DNA from: Desulfotomaculaceae bacterium
Lineage (GTDB): Bacteria > Bacillota > Desulfotomaculia > Desulfotomaculales > Pelotomaculaceae
DNA length: 64,000 nt
Direction: 5' to 3'
NCBI GenBank assembly: GCA_028696455.1
Contig: JAQVGZ010000001.1
Location: 34,585 to 98,584 of the forward strand
Shown: in pieces, positions 54,502-64,000 of the stretch
Numbering within the stretch: position 1 is the first letter of the stretch
Layout of the letters: each line of letters opens with the position of its first letter
Notes under the pieces: generated by a model
Database searches by the model: none
What the model was told of the DNA's origin: nothing
Seen by the model: the letters and a program-made list of their open reading frames with translations, nothing else
Made by a program: the position numbers and the translations under genes

Positions 54502-56220
54502 ATGGGAGGGTATTCTTCTGGATTTGCTAGTATACTAACCTTTATTCAAGTGTTTTTTGCAGTAATTATCGGTTTGTATTTTTGGAATTTACTAAAAACA
54601 CAACATGGTAGTAAAAATGTACTGGAGAAGGAATCCAGGAAGGAGTTGGAGAAGCTTAGAAAGTTACGCTCCATTTCTTTGACTGAGCCGCTTTCAGAGA
54701 AAACCCGCCCGGCTAGTTTTGAGGATATTATCGGGCAAGTGGAGGGTCTAAAATCCTTGCGTGCTGCTCTTTGCGGGCCTAATCCCCAGCATGTGATCAT
54801 ATACGGTCCCCCTGGTGTAGGCAAGACAGCTGCGGCCAGGCTGATCTTAGAGGAAGCTAAAAAAAACCCTCTTTCACCCTTCAAGAGTGACGCAAAATTT
54901 ATTGAAATTGATGCCACCACAGCCCGTTTTGACGAGCGTGGTATAGCGGACCCTTTAATTGGATCAGTTCACGATCCGATATATCAAGGGGCTGGCCCCA
55001 TGGGCATGGCTGGTATTCCTCAGCCCAAGGCCGGCGCAGTAACTAAAGCGCACGGGGGGATACTGTTTATTGATGAGATCGGTGAACTTCATCCTAACCA
55101 AATCAACAAGCTGTTAAAGGTAATGGAAGACCGTAAGGTACAGCTGGAAAGTGCTTATTATAGTTCCGAGGATAGCAATATACCTTTTCATATTCATGAT
55201 ATATTTCAGAACGGCCTGCCGGCAGACTTCCGGATGGTAAGCGCCACAACGCGAGGAGCGGAGCATATTGCACCGGCTATTCGCTCCCGCTGCATGGAAA
55301 TATTTTTTCGCCCGCTGTTACCTGAGGAAATTGAAAAGATCGCTACTAATGCTTCTGCAAAAATTGGTTTGCCACTCGAGGCGGGAGCACTTGATATAAT
55401 CAAAAAATATGCCACTAATGGACGCGAGGCGGTTAATATTATTCAGATTGCCGGGGGATTGGCTATTACTGAGGAGCGCGCTGAAATCAGTGCTGCTGAT
55501 ATCGAATGGGTGATTCAAAGCGGTCAATATACTCCCCGTCCCGATAAAGCCCTGCCTGAGAGTCCCCAGGTTGGACTCGTCAATGGACTTGCTATTTATG
55601 GTCCAAACATAGGCGCCATTTTAGAGGTGGAAGCAAACGCTATTCCCGTTGCCCGTGGGCAGGGTAAGGTGACTGTTACTGGTTTAGTAGAAGAAGAGGA
55701 ATTGGGTGGAACCGGCAAAACTATGCGGCGCAAAAGCATGGCTATGAGTTCTGTGGATAACGTCTTGACCGTGCTTCGCCGGACTATGGGGCTAAATCCG
55801 GGAGATTTCGACATCCACATTAATTTCCCGGGGGCATCACCCACTGATGGACCATCAGCTGGTATAACGATAGCTACCGCGGTTTATTCGGCAATTCTTG
55901 GCATACCAGTAGATAATACCGTTGCCATGACCGGTGAAGTATCTATCCGCGGCCTAGTCAAGCCCGTTGGCGGTATAGTGGCCAAGGTCGAAGCAGCTAG
56001 CCGGGCAGGTGTCAAAAAGGTGTTAATACCTGCTGAAAACTATCACGAAGTTTTTTGTGAGCTTCACGATATGCAAATAAGACCGGTGAAATACCTGGAA
56101 GAGGTAATTCGACTGGCTCTGATTAATATGCCGGTGGTAGAAAAAAAGCTGGAAATCCCAGCCCATACCCCCGAAGTACTAAGTGCTTCAAGCTTTGTGA
56201 CGGGAAATACGGTGGTATAA
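54502..56220 (+). CDS. lonB: LonB-type ATP-dependent protease
   Basis: 572 residues. N-terminal transmembrane helix (ILTFIQVFFAVIIGLYFW), AAA+ domain with Walker [12 protein letters not shown] and Walker B GILFIDEIGELHP, C-terminal Lon protease domain with catalytic Ser in PTDGPSAG and Lys in VEAASRAGVKKV. The Bacillus homologue is a membrane-bound forespore protease, hinting this lineage sporulates (inference). ATG with AAAAGGAGG. Confidence 0.95.
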   Translation: MGGYSSGFASILTFIQVFFAVIIGLYFWNLLKTQHGSKNVLEKESRKELEKLRKLRSISLTEPLSEKTRPASFEDIIGQVEGLKSLRAALCGPNPQHVIIYGPPGVGKTAAARLILEEAKKNPLSPFKSDAKFIEIDATTARFDERGIADPLIGSVHDPIYQGAGPMGMAGIPQPKAGAVTKAHGGILFIDEIGELHPNQINKLLKVMEDRKVQLESAYYSSEDSNIPFHIHDIFQNGLPADFRMVSATTRGAEHIAPAIRSRCMEIFFRPLLPEEIEKIATNASAKIGLPLEAGALDIIKKYATNGREAVNIIQIAGGLAITEERAEISAADIEWVIQSGQYTPRPDKALPESPQVGLVNGLAIYGPNIGAILEVEANAIPVARGQGKVTVTGLVEEEELGGTGKTMRRKSMAMSSVDNVLTVLRRTMGLNPGDFDIHINFPGASPTDGPSAGITIATAVYSAILGIPVDNTVAMTGEVSIRGLVKPVGGIVAKVEAASRAGVKKVLIPAENYHEVFCELHDMQIRPVKYLEEVIRLALINMPVVEKKLEIPAHTPEVLSASSFVTGNTVV

Positions 56221-56247
56221 TTACGATTAGTTTATTGACAGGAAACT

Positions 56248-56306
56248 AACCACTTCTCAAGGAAAGCACTAATTTTAAGATTATTCCTTAAGAGGTGGTT
56301 TTTATT
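56248..56306 (+). terminator. Terminator after lonB
   Basis: Long stem AACCACTTCTCAAGGAA/TTCCTTAAGAGGTGGTT with TTTATT tail. Confidence 0.85.
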
Positions 56307-56398
56307 CACTTTCACATAGAAAGGCGTTAGGACCGCCATTGATAGCGCCATACCTGACGTAAGCTAGAATATGCATGATATCATTATATTTCACAATA

Positions 56399-56430
56399 AC
56401 CGGGTAAACACGGTTTATCGGTGTTTTTTT
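56399..56430 (+). terminator. Second terminator/attenuator before lon
   Basis: Stem ACC-GGTAAAC/GTTTATC-GGT with loop ACG followed by TTTTTTT, ~110 bp before the lon start. Could end read-through or act as a leader element. The rest of the 318-bp gap shows nothing else. Confidence 0.75.
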
Positions 56431-56538
56431 GAAATTATTGCTATAGGGCTTTTTAAGATTTCATGTTAAAATAAACGCATATATTTGTATACCTAATATT
56501 TTGCAGAAGCAATATAATATTTAAAAGGGGGCGCAGCT

Positions 56539-58944
56539 ATGAATTCAGAAACTAAGATTCTGCCTTTATTGCCTTTGCGGGGTATCCTGGTTTTTCCTTA
56601 TATGGTAATCCACCTTGATGTAGGCCGCGAAAAATCAGTAAATGCAATTGAAGAAGCAATGTCTAAGGACCAGTTAATTTTTTTGGTGACACAAAAGGAT
56701 GCACAAACTGACGAGCCAGGCCCGGACGATATTTATCAAATTGGCACCATAGCAGAAATAAAGCAACTATTAAAGTTACCTGGTGGAACTATCCGGATTC
56801 TGGTTGAAGGCCTTGCTAGGGCTAGAATACAATGTTTTATAACTAACGAGTTATATTACCAGGTAGAAGTTGCACAATATTCTAATGATACTCAAAAAAA
56901 CAATGAAATAGAAGCTTTTATGCGCAGCCTTATTTTCCAATTCGAACAGTATGTCAAATTGTCCAAACGGGTACCGCCGGAAACAGTTGTCACTGTTGCT
57001 AATCTGGATGAGCCAGGACGTCTGGCGGATACGATTGCTTCCCACTTAACGCTACGGATAGAAGACAAGCAGGAGTTACTTGAGGCTGTAGATATTGTAA
57101 TGCGGCTGGAGAAACTGTGTACGATTGTAGTAAAAGAGCTGGAAATTGTTGAACTAGAGCGCAAGATCAATATTCGTGTCCGCAAGCAAATGGAAAAAAC
57201 ACAGAAAGAGTACTATTTGCGCGAGCAAATGAAGGCCATTCAGCGCGAGCTTGGTGAGAAAGATGATCGGGCCGAGGGTGAAGATTTACGAAGGAAGATC
57301 GTTGAGGCCAAGTTACCCAAGGAAGTGGAAGAAAAAGCAATCAAGGAAGTAGAACGTCTGGAAAAAATGCCTCCAATGGCAGCTGAGGCCGCAGTGGTGC
57401 GCAATTATCTGGATTGGCTGCTATGTCTACCCTGGAATAAATCCACCCGGGACCGGATGGACATTAAAGTTGCTGAAAATATCCTGGAAGAAGACCACTA
57501 CGGCTTAAAGAATGTTAAAGAGCGCATTTTGGAATACCTTGCTATTCGTAAACTGGCCAAGAAAATGAAAGGACCCATCATCTGTTTTGTGGGACCGCCA
57601 GGTGTGGGTAAAACTTCTCTAGGCCGTTCCATTGCCCGGGCCCTTGAGAGAAAATTTATCCGTATGTCTTTGGGCGGGGTACGCGATGAGGCGGAAATTC
57701 GCGGTCATCGGCGTACATATGTTGGCGCTATGCCCGGTCGAATCATTCAGGGGATGAAGCAGGCCGGTTCCAAAAACCCTGTTTTTTTGTTGGATGAAAT
57801 TGACAAGATGAGTATGGACTTTCGTGGCGATCCGTCGGCAGCGCTACTTGAAGTATTGGATATGGAACAAAATAACACTTTTAGCGATCACTACATCGAA
57901 GTACCATTTGATTTATCAAACGTGATGTTTATCACAACAGCAAATGTGCAGCCCAATATCCCCCGTCCGCTGCTAGATCGCATGGAGGTCATAAATCTGT
58001 CCGGTTACACGGAAGAAGAAAAAGTGCAGATTGCCCTGCGTTATCTTATACCCAAGCAGATTAAAGAGCACGGGTTGACTGAAGACATGATCAAAATATC
58101 TGAAAACACAGTTCGCAAGATTATCCGTGAGTATACCAGAGAATCCGGTGTGCGGAACGTAGAAAGACAGATAGCGTCAATTTGCCGCAAAACAGCAAGG
58201 CAGATTGTTGCCGATAAGACCAAGAAGATCCAGGTAACCACACAAAATCTAAGTCAGTTTTTAGGCTCTCCCCGCTTTCGGTATGGTATTGCCGAAAAGA
58301 CTGATCAGGTTGGGGTAGCAACTGGACTGGCCTGGACTGAGATGGGTGGCGACACGCTGGCCATTGAGATTTCAATATACAAAGGAAACGGCCATTTGAC
58401 CCTGACGGGTAAATTAGGTGATGTCATGAAGGAATCTGCCCAGGCTGGTTATAGTTATATTCGCGGGCGGGCCAATGAACTGGGCATCGAAGAAGATTTT
58501 TTTAGTAAACAGGACATCCATATCCATATTCCTGAAGGTGCTATACCTAAAGATGGACCTTCGGCTGGCATTACTATGGCTACCGCACTTGCTTCGGCCA
58601 TTACCGGGCGTAAGGTGAGACATGATGTGGCAATGACTGGAGAGATTACCCTCAGGGGTCGGGTATTACCCGTTGGTGGAATTAAGGAAAAGATACTAGC
58701 TGCTCATCGCGCTGGTATAAAAACTGTGCTTTTGCCAAAAGATAATATAAAAGATTTAGATGAGATTCCAAAGAAAGTTAAGGAAAAGATTGACTTTATA
58801 CTAGTAGACCATATGGACCAAGTGTTAGAAGCGGCTCTTGTTGAGCAAGAATATAATATGGACCTCGCTGTCTCTCCCGTAATGCCGCCGGAAGTCTACC
58901 AGTCAGCTGTGATCAACGATGGAGGTACGCCTGTCCCCTCATGA
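56539..58944 (+). CDS. lon: Lon protease (LonA)
   Basis: 801 residues. N-terminal LON substrate-binding domain ([16 protein letters not shown]), coiled-coil, AAA+ ([21 protein letters not shown]), protease domain with catalytic PKDGPSAG Ser and Lys in [16 protein letters not shown] with AAAAGGGGG. 4-bp overlap with engB. Confidence 0.98.
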   Translation: MNSETKILPLLPLRGILVFPYMVIHLDVGREKSVNAIEEAMSKDQLIFLVTQKDAQTDEPGPDDIYQIGTIAEIKQLLKLPGGTIRILVEGLARARIQCFITNELYYQVEVAQYSNDTQKNNEIEAFMRSLIFQFEQYVKLSKRVPPETVVTVANLDEPGRLADTIASHLTLRIEDKQELLEAVDIVMRLEKLCTIVVKELEIVELERKINIRVRKQMEKTQKEYYLREQMKAIQRELGEKDDRAEGEDLRRKIVEAKLPKEVEEKAIKEVERLEKMPPMAAEAAVVRNYLDWLLCLPWNKSTRDRMDIKVAENILEEDHYGLKNVKERILEYLAIRKLAKKMKGPIICFVGPPGVGKTSLGRSIARALERKFIRMSLGGVRDEAEIRGHRRTYVGAMPGRIIQGMKQAGSKNPVFLLDEIDKMSMDFRGDPSAALLEVLDMEQNNTFSDHYIEVPFDLSNVMFITTANVQPNIPRPLLDRMEVINLSGYTEEEKVQIALRYLIPKQIKEHGLTEDMIKISENTVRKIIREYTRESGVRNVERQIASICRKTARQIVADKTKKIQVTTQNLSQFLGSPRFRYGIAEKTDQVGVATGLAWTEMGGDTLAIEISIYKGNGHLTLTGKLGDVMKESAQAGYSYIRGRANELGIEEDFFSKQDIHIHIPEGAIPKDGPSAGITMATALASAITGRKVRHDVAMTGEITLRGRVLPVGGIKEKILAAHRAGIKTVLLPKDNIKDLDEIPKKVKEKIDFILVDHMDQVLEAALVEQEYNMDLAVSPVMPPEVYQSAVINDGGTPVPS

Positions 58945-59534
58945 AAATAACCAGTGCAGAATTTGTTGCAAGTGCGGTAAAACCAGACCAATTCCCGGCA
59001 GGGGAACTTTATGAGGTTGCCCTGGCCGGGCGTTCTAATGTGGGGAAGTCGTCTCTCCTTAATAAACTCGTTAATAGGAAGGGCCTTGCCCGTACCAGTA
59101 ATACTCCCGGGCGAACCCGACTGATAAACTTTTTTGTAGTCAATGGAAATTTCTATTTGGTGGACCTGCCGGGCTACGGCTACGCCAAAGTCCCTGTTCA
59201 CGAGCGGGAAAACTGGGGAAGAATGGTTGAGGCTTATTTACAGAAAAGGGAAAATTTAAGAGGTATATTGTTGCTCATTGATAGTCGTCACCCGCCAACC
59301 ACCCAGGACATTCAGATGTATGACTGGTTAAAGTATAATGGCATCTCTGTTTTGGTAGTCACAACTAAAGCGGATAAATTATCCCGCTCGAAGCTACTTG
59401 GCTCGATACAGGTAATTCGGGATAATCTGTCGATGCCCCCAGAAGACGCGCTGGTTCCATTTTCAGCGGTAACTGGTCGGGGGCGAAAAGAACTGCTCGC
59501 TTTTATCGGACAGTGGATTGGTATTACCGGTTAG
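58941..59534 (+). CDS. engB: EngB/YsxC ribosome-biogenesis GTPase
   Basis: 197 residues. G1 [12 protein letters not shown]3 DLPGYGYA, G4 TKADK, G5 SAVTG. Typical lon-engB pairing; the start overlaps the lon stop (ATGA). Acts in 50S subunit assembly. Confidence 0.97.
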   Translation: MKITSAEFVASAVKPDQFPAGELYEVALAGRSNVGKSSLLNKLVNRKGLARTSNTPGRTRLINFFVVNGNFYLVDLPGYGYAKVPVHERENWGRMVEAYLQKRENLRGILLLIDSRHPPTTQDIQMYDWLKYNGISVLVVTTKADKLSRSKLLGSIQVIRDNLSMPPEDALVPFSAVTGRGRKELLAFIGQWIGITG

Positions 59535-59537
59535 AGA

Positions 59538-60626
59538 TTAGGGTAATAATCTTCTTAATAGAGATTTTTTATCTGCCTGTTCTGTTTCCTTATTATATAT
59601 TACGGTCTCAGTTGCCAGCCTGGCAAAATCCATAATAACAGCTGTTTCGTAAGGAACATTACCTGCAATTTCCCCCGCTTCTTTAGCAGCCGCAATAAAA
59701 TGTTCATAGGATTCTCTGGGGACAAGCGGGTTATCAGCCCAAATTTTTAGTGACTTATAGCGTTCGATAGCATTTATTAGCACCTGCCTGTCGAGATTTT
59801 TAAAGGAAGGATATGCTACCTCAACTGCTTCTTCAGCGCTGTGTTGGTTAAGCCATAGCTGGGCTTTACAGACAGCATTGGTAAATTTTTGGATACTTTC
59901 CGGTTGCTCATTTATATAACTGGGCATGGCTGCAAAGGCAGTAACAGCCATAGTGACGGAAGTTGCGCCAACCGAAGCGACCACCCTACCGTAACTTTTT
60001 ATTTCAGCGTAAGAGGCCTCTGGTTCTAATAACTGGATGTAATGGCCTGTTCCTGAGCGAAAGGCACTCATACGCAGGGCTTCTGGAATATTATGATAAA
60101 TTGTGACTCGGCGGTAGGGAGTTAGGTTATTTGCCCTTAGCACACTCTCCAGGGCGATTCCAGAACTGTCGTCTTGAGAGTAACCAATAATAGTTTTGTC
60201 TTTAAGGCTCGACCACTGGAATTCAGAGTTGTCTTGCTCTCCTAAGAGCAATGAACCATCAAGCAAGGACATGGTAGCAAAGATTTTAGGTAAATCTTCC
60301 CCTTGCGCAGACTGGTCAGGGTTGAAGATTATTTTTTGTATACCACATAGTGCTATATCTATTCTTCGGCTGTTTAAAGCTGTGCGAATGGCTTCAGGGC
60401 TAGAGGTTGTAATTTTGACATCAAGGTCCTGCTCCTCGAAAAACTTTAGGTTTAAAGCCAGGTATAAGGGTAAAAAATAAGGTGACCGTACCGATTCCAT
60501 AACCCGGATGGTTTGAACTTCTTTTACCTCAGGGTCATTATTGCGGCTGTGCGCGATGAGCGCCATAAATATTAAGACCGAAGCTAGAATACTTATTGCC
60601 CTAATAAGCTTTATTCTAGGTTGCAA
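59538..60626 (-). CDS. SsuA/NMT1-type substrate-binding protein
   Basis: 362 residues. N-terminal membrane/signal segment (AISILASVLIFMALIA), then VRSPYFLPLYLALNLKFFEEQDLDV, the opening of SsuA/THI5-like binding proteins for nitrate, sulfonates or pyrimidine precursors. No Cys lipobox, so it may stay anchored by the N-terminal helix. TTG start with a GGGGG run upstream. No ABC partner genes nearby. Convergent with engB, 3 bp apart. Confidence 0.8.
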   Translation of the reverse strand: MQPRIKLIRAISILASVLIFMALIAHSRNNDPEVKEVQTIRVMESVRSPYFLPLYLALNLKFFEEQDLDVKITTSSPEAIRTALNSRRIDIALCGIQKIIFNPDQSAQGEDLPKIFATMSLLDGSLLLGEQDNSEFQWSSLKDKTIIGYSQDDSSGIALESVLRANNLTPYRRVTIYHNIPEALRMSAFRSGTGHYIQLLEPEASYAEIKSYGRVVASVGATSVTMAVTAFAAMPSYINEQPESIQKFTNAVCKAQLWLNQHSAEEAVEVAYPSFKNLDRQVLINAIERYKSLKIWADNPLVPRESYEHFIAAAKEAGEIAGNVPYETAVIMDFARLATETVIYNKETEQADKKSLLRRLLP

Positions 60627-60792
60627 TATTATAACCCCCTATGTTTATAGTTTTATATTACTTAAAATTTATTTAGAAAAATGAATTATATTACCATAAG
60701 CCCCAAGATATTTTATTGAAGGATTTTTGCCTTTCCTGGAGAAAATATGCCAAAGGGGGTTGAAAGCGCCTTACTAATTTTGCGGATGCTAT

Positions 60793-60825
60793 CTCCTTCG
60801 TTTTTTAAGCGGAGGGGTTTTTGGT
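60793..60825 (+). terminator. Weak terminator-like hairpin before valS
   Basis: CTCC...GGAG around a T-rich loop, then GGTTTTTGG. No T-box specifier or T-box bulge sequence found in the 230-bp leader, so tRNA control of valS is not supported. Confidence 0.35.
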
Positions 60826-60855
60826 TTTTATAATAGATATAAGGAGTGGATCCAC

Positions 60856-63501
60856 TTGGCTAAAGATGATATTCCTTCTGTATACGATCCCCGTGCTGTT
60901 GAAGACCGGTGGTATCATTACTGGGAAGAGAATGGTTTTTTCCATGCGGAAGTTAACCCCGAGCAGGAACCTTTCTGTATTGTAATGCCGCCGCCCAACG
61001 TTACCGGCCAGTTGCACATGGGGCATGCCCTGGATAATACCCTGCAGGATATTTTAACCAGGTGGCGACGAATGCAGGGCTATAATACTTTATGGATGCC
61101 CGGCACCGACCACGCGGGTATTGCCACCCAGGCTAAAGTTGATGAACAATTAGCCCAGGAAGGGACTTCACGTTACGAAATTGGTCGGGAGACATTCTTA
61201 AAGCGGGCCTGGGCCTGGAAAGAGCAGTATGGCAACCGGATTACCACCCAACTTCGCAGATTGGGCGCTTCCTGTGACTGGCAGCGGGAGCGCTTCACCA
61301 TGGATGAAGGTTGCTCGGCGGCTGTTTTGGAAGTGTTTGTTAACCTGTACCGGCGGGGTCTGATTTATCGCGACTACTATATAACCAACTGGTGCCCTAG
61401 GTGTCAGACTACCATCTCTGACATTGAAGTCGAGCACGTGGAAGAGCCCGGTCATTTTTATCATTTAAGATATCCGTTTAAAGACGGCAGCGGCTTTATT
61501 ATAGTTGCCACCACCCGCCCGGAAACAGTGCTTGGGGATACCGCGGTGGCGGTACACCCAGGCGACGAGCGCTATGCCGGTGTGGTTGGCAAAACCCTTA
61601 TCCTGCCTCTAGTTGGACGGGAGATGCCGGTTATTGCTGATGAGTATGTAGATCCTGCCTTCGGCACCGGGGCGGTTAAGATTACCCCAGCCCATGACCC
61701 CAACGACTTTGAGGTAGGACACAGGCATAAGCTCGAGCAAATTACTGTGATTGATAAGGATGGTAAAATGAGTGCGGAGGCTGGCCCACGCTATCAGGGG
61801 CTGGATCGTTATGAATGTCGCAAGAAAATTGTCCGGGACCTGGATGCCGGCGGTTATCTGATTAAAACAGAGGATCTCTCCCACGGTGTGGGACACTGCT
61901 ACCGCTGCAACACGGTCATTGAGCCGATGCTGTCCCGTCAGTGGTTTGTTAAAATGAAGCCCCTGGCAGAGGAGGCGATCATGGCCGCTAAAAGAGGTGA
62001 CGTCCGCTTTATCCCGGAGCGGTTTACTAAGATATATCTGGGCTGGATGGAAAATATCCGTGATTGGTGTATTTCCCGCCAACTCTGGTGGGGGCACCGC
62101 ATTCCGGTGTGGTACTGTCGGGACTGTGAAGAGATGGTCGCGTCAAAAGAGTTGGTGGTAAAGTGCCCCAAGTGCGGCAGTACAAATATGGAGCAGGATC
62201 CCGATGTTCTAGACACCTGGTTTTCCTCCGCGCTCTGGCCTTTTTCCACTTTGGGCTGGCCCAGGCAAACGCTTGAGTTGGCTTACTATTATCCCACCTC
62301 GGTGCTGGTGACTGGACGCGACATTATTTTTTTCTGGGTAGCCCGGATGATTTTTTCCAGCCTGGCATTTATGAACAACGTACCGTTTAGGGAAGTATTT
62401 ATTCATGGACTGGTACTGGATGCCCTGGGGAGAAAGATGAGTAAGTCCCTGGGCAACGGGGTAGACCCGATCGATGTAATTGAATCCCATGGAGCCGACA
62501 GCCTGCGCTTCATGCTGGTAACCGGAAATACACCAGGTAATGACCTGCGCTTCAATTTTGAAAAATTGGAGGGCGCCCGCAACTTTGCCAATAAGCTCTG
62601 GAATGCCTCTCGGTTTGTGATGATGAACTTACAGGACTATGATCCGGACGGCCAGCCCGGGCAGTATACTCTGGCTGACCGCTGGATCGTTAGCCGCTTC
62701 CAGGCTGTAGCGGGTGAGGTGACCAGGCTTCTTGAGGCCTACGAGCTTGGCGAGGCGGCCAGGGTTTTATATGAGTTCATTTGGAATGAATTTTGCGACT
62801 GGTATATTGAGTTGGCCAAGCCAAGATTATACGATAAAACCACATCTCAGGACCGCTATACGGCGCAGCATGTGCTGATAGTGGTGCTCAAGGGGACGCT
62901 GGAGATGCTCCACCCGTTTATGCCGTTTATTACTGAAGAAATATGGCAGCACATGCCAGGCCGGGGTGTGACAATTATGCGTGCCACCTGGCCTACAGCC
63001 CGTGCAGATCTCCTGAATCCGGAGGCTGAGTATGAGATGGGAGTGCTGATGGAGGTAACAAAAGCAATCCGGCATATCCGCAGTGAGATGAACGTTCCAC
63101 CTGGCCGCCCAATCGAGGTTTTGCTGGAGGTTAATGCTGAGGTAACCAGGTCGCTGTTAGAGCGGGGTGCTGCCATTATCAAAGGTTTGGCTAACGCCGA
63201 CATCAGTATTTATAAGAAGCTAGAGGAAAAGCCACAACAAGCCGCCCATGCGGTTACCCGTGGGGTCGAGGTGTTTATCCCACTCAAAGGGCTGATCGAT
63301 ATAGAAAAGGAAACCGCCAGGCTGAAGAAAGAGCTGGCGTCTCTGGATAAAGACCTGGCTCGGGTACAGGGCAAATTAAACAACCAGGGTTTTTTAGACA
63401 AAGCCCCGGTGGATATTATTGAAAAAGAACGGAAAAAAGAAGAAGAGCTTTCCGCCAAGCAGTTTGCTGTGAGGAAAAGACTTTCCATGCTGGCGGGATA
63501 A
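60856..63501 (+). CDS. valS: Valyl-tRNA synthetase
   Basis: 881 residues. Class I signatures HMGHAL (HIGH) and KMSKSLG. Editing domain [24 protein letters not shown], ValRS C-terminal coiled-coil ([21 protein letters not shown]). TTG start with AAGGAG nine bases upstream. Followed after 160 bp by folC. Confidence 0.98.
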   Translation: MAKDDIPSVYDPRAVEDRWYHYWEENGFFHAEVNPEQEPFCIVMPPPNVTGQLHMGHALDNTLQDILTRWRRMQGYNTLWMPGTDHAGIATQAKVDEQLAQEGTSRYEIGRETFLKRAWAWKEQYGNRITTQLRRLGASCDWQRERFTMDEGCSAAVLEVFVNLYRRGLIYRDYYITNWCPRCQTTISDIEVEHVEEPGHFYHLRYPFKDGSGFIIVATTRPETVLGDTAVAVHPGDERYAGVVGKTLILPLVGREMPVIADEYVDPAFGTGAVKITPAHDPNDFEVGHRHKLEQITVIDKDGKMSAEAGPRYQGLDRYECRKKIVRDLDAGGYLIKTEDLSHGVGHCYRCNTVIEPMLSRQWFVKMKPLAEEAIMAAKRGDVRFIPERFTKIYLGWMENIRDWCISRQLWWGHRIPVWYCRDCEEMVASKELVVKCPKCGSTNMEQDPDVLDTWFSSALWPFSTLGWPRQTLELAYYYPTSVLVTGRDIIFFWVARMIFSSLAFMNNVPFREVFIHGLVLDALGRKMSKSLGNGVDPIDVIESHGADSLRFMLVTGNTPGNDLRFNFEKLEGARNFANKLWNASRFVMMNLQDYDPDGQPGQYTLADRWIVSRFQAVAGEVTRLLEAYELGEAARVLYEFIWNEFCDWYIELAKPRLYDKTTSQDRYTAQHVLIVVLKGTLEMLHPFMPFITEEIWQHMPGRGVTIMRATWPTARADLLNPEAEYEMGVLMEVTKAIRHIRSEMNVPPGRPIEVLLEVNAEVTRSLLERGAAIIKGLANADISIYKKLEEKPQQAAHAVTRGVEVFIPLKGLIDIEKETARLKKELASLDKDLARVQGKLNNQGFLDKAPVDIIEKERKKEEELSAKQFAVRKRLSMLAG

Positions 63502-63663
63502 GTTAAAAGTAGTTATTCGAACACCAGATATTTTCGTCAAGGTTGCAATGACCGGGCTTTCCAGGATCGCTTATATACTCCCAAACAGAGTGGACTATAC
63601 AGTCTTTATGCGAAAGTATGCACTGGCGGATCTAGTTAATGTCAAGTCCTGGAGGTACCTTGT

Positions 63664-64000
63664 TGGTGAACTATCAAGCAGCAATGGGTTATCTAAACGA
63701 GTTAACTAAGTTCGGGTTTAATTTTGGCCTGGAGCGGATCGAGGAGTTGCTAAGGAGGTTAGGCAATCCTCATCTTAAGTTAAACGTAGTGCACATTGGC
63801 GGGACGAACGGCAAAGGCTCCACTACGGTTATGCTGGCAAACATCTTGCAGTCTGCTGGGTACCGTGTGGGGACTTTCACTTCGCCCCACCTTCATTCTT
63901 ATACCGAACGTTTCCGGATTAATGGGGAAGAAATTGATAGACAAAGAGTCGCCGAGTTGATTAAAGACCTACAACCTCACCTGGAGGCGATGGTGGCCGG
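63664..64000 (+). CDS. folC: FolC folylpolyglutamate/dihydrofolate synthase, N-terminal part
   Basis: Runs off the window. Reads YLNELTKFGFNFGLERIEELL, P-loop HIGGTNGKGST, TSPHLHSYTERFRING: all FolC hallmarks. GGAGGT at 63651 precedes clustered TTG 63661, TTG 63664 and GTG 63667; 63664 has the best spacing. valS-folC is a common Firmicute order. Confidence 0.92.

Noticed and set aside
60640-60855. T-box leader for valS
   Set aside because: No T-box sequence or specifier loop could be found; only a weak hairpin.

Overview
The window looks like chromosomal DNA of an anaerobic, low-to-mid GC Firmicute of the Desulfotomaculum/Pelotomaculum kind (syntroph or sulfate reducer). The grounds are Gram-positive type Shine-Dalgarno sites with many TTG/GTG starts, SLH surface proteins, a LonB/LonA/EngB block, and a class II (tungsten) benzoyl-CoA-reductase-like gene cluster using selenocysteine. 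The genus is an inference; no rRNA is present.

Region 1 (0-24 kb) is a surface-protein and metal-supply region. It opens with three large secreted modular proteins (PKD, beta-helix, dockerin, Shr-HID-like and SUOX-like domains). Next is a metallophosphoesterase followed by an ECF-type transporter (two ATPases plus EcfT, no substrate-binding S subunit visible) and a MobB-like GTPase. Then come a phosphotransferase-like protein, a small acidic protein and a clear homologue of the molybdenum/tungsten storage protein. A LysM protein with a frameshift follows, then a Cys-rich mini-protein, a DDTDS-motif (TiaS-like) protein, an SLH protein with four 107-residue repeats, a Big_5 membrane-anchored protein and a complete FecCD/BtuCDF-type ABC importer. 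Three copies of one structured RNA, which I read as the Moco/Tuco riboswitch, lie here. Two precede genes on the plus strand. One is on the minus strand with its own terminator and no gene behind it. Taken together I read this as a Mo/W acquisition, storage and sensing region.

Region 2 (24.2-25.9 kb) holds a MalY/PatB-type C-S lyase and a gamma-carbonic-anhydrase-like protein.

Region 3 (26.2-47.2 kb) carries two consecutive Bam-type modules. Module 1 is bamB-C-D-fdhD-E-F and module 2 is bamB-C-D-fdhD-E-F-G-H-I. BamB is a tungsten aldehyde:ferredoxin-oxidoreductase-family protein, BamC a ferredoxin, BamD an HdrD-like protein, BamE an HdrA-like flavoprotein, BamF an MvhD-like protein, and BamGHI are NADH-dehydrogenase-like. 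Three in-frame UGA codons are best read as selenocysteine: BamE-1 residue 76, BamF-1 residue 19 and BamF-2 residue 19. Each is followed by a SECIS-like hairpin. BamE-2 has Cys at the matching site. The bamD-fdhD pair is the same 1,947 bp in both modules although all flanking paralogues have diverged, so it is either a recent gene conversion or an assembly effect. BamF-1 ends in a two-cluster ferredoxin domain, BamF-2 in a winged-helix-like domain.

Region 4 (47.2-64 kb) is housekeeping. It contains tRNA-Leu(UAG), tRNA-Gln(UUG) and tRNA-His(GUG) on the minus strand, a small conserved protein, typA on the minus strand, tig-clpP-clpX, lonB, lon-engB, an SsuA-like binding protein on the minus strand, valS, and the start of folC running off the end.

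The metal region probably supplies W/Mo and its pterin cofactor to the BamB-type enzymes. That link is inferred from co-location and from the riboswitch and storage-protein assignments, and is not shown directly.
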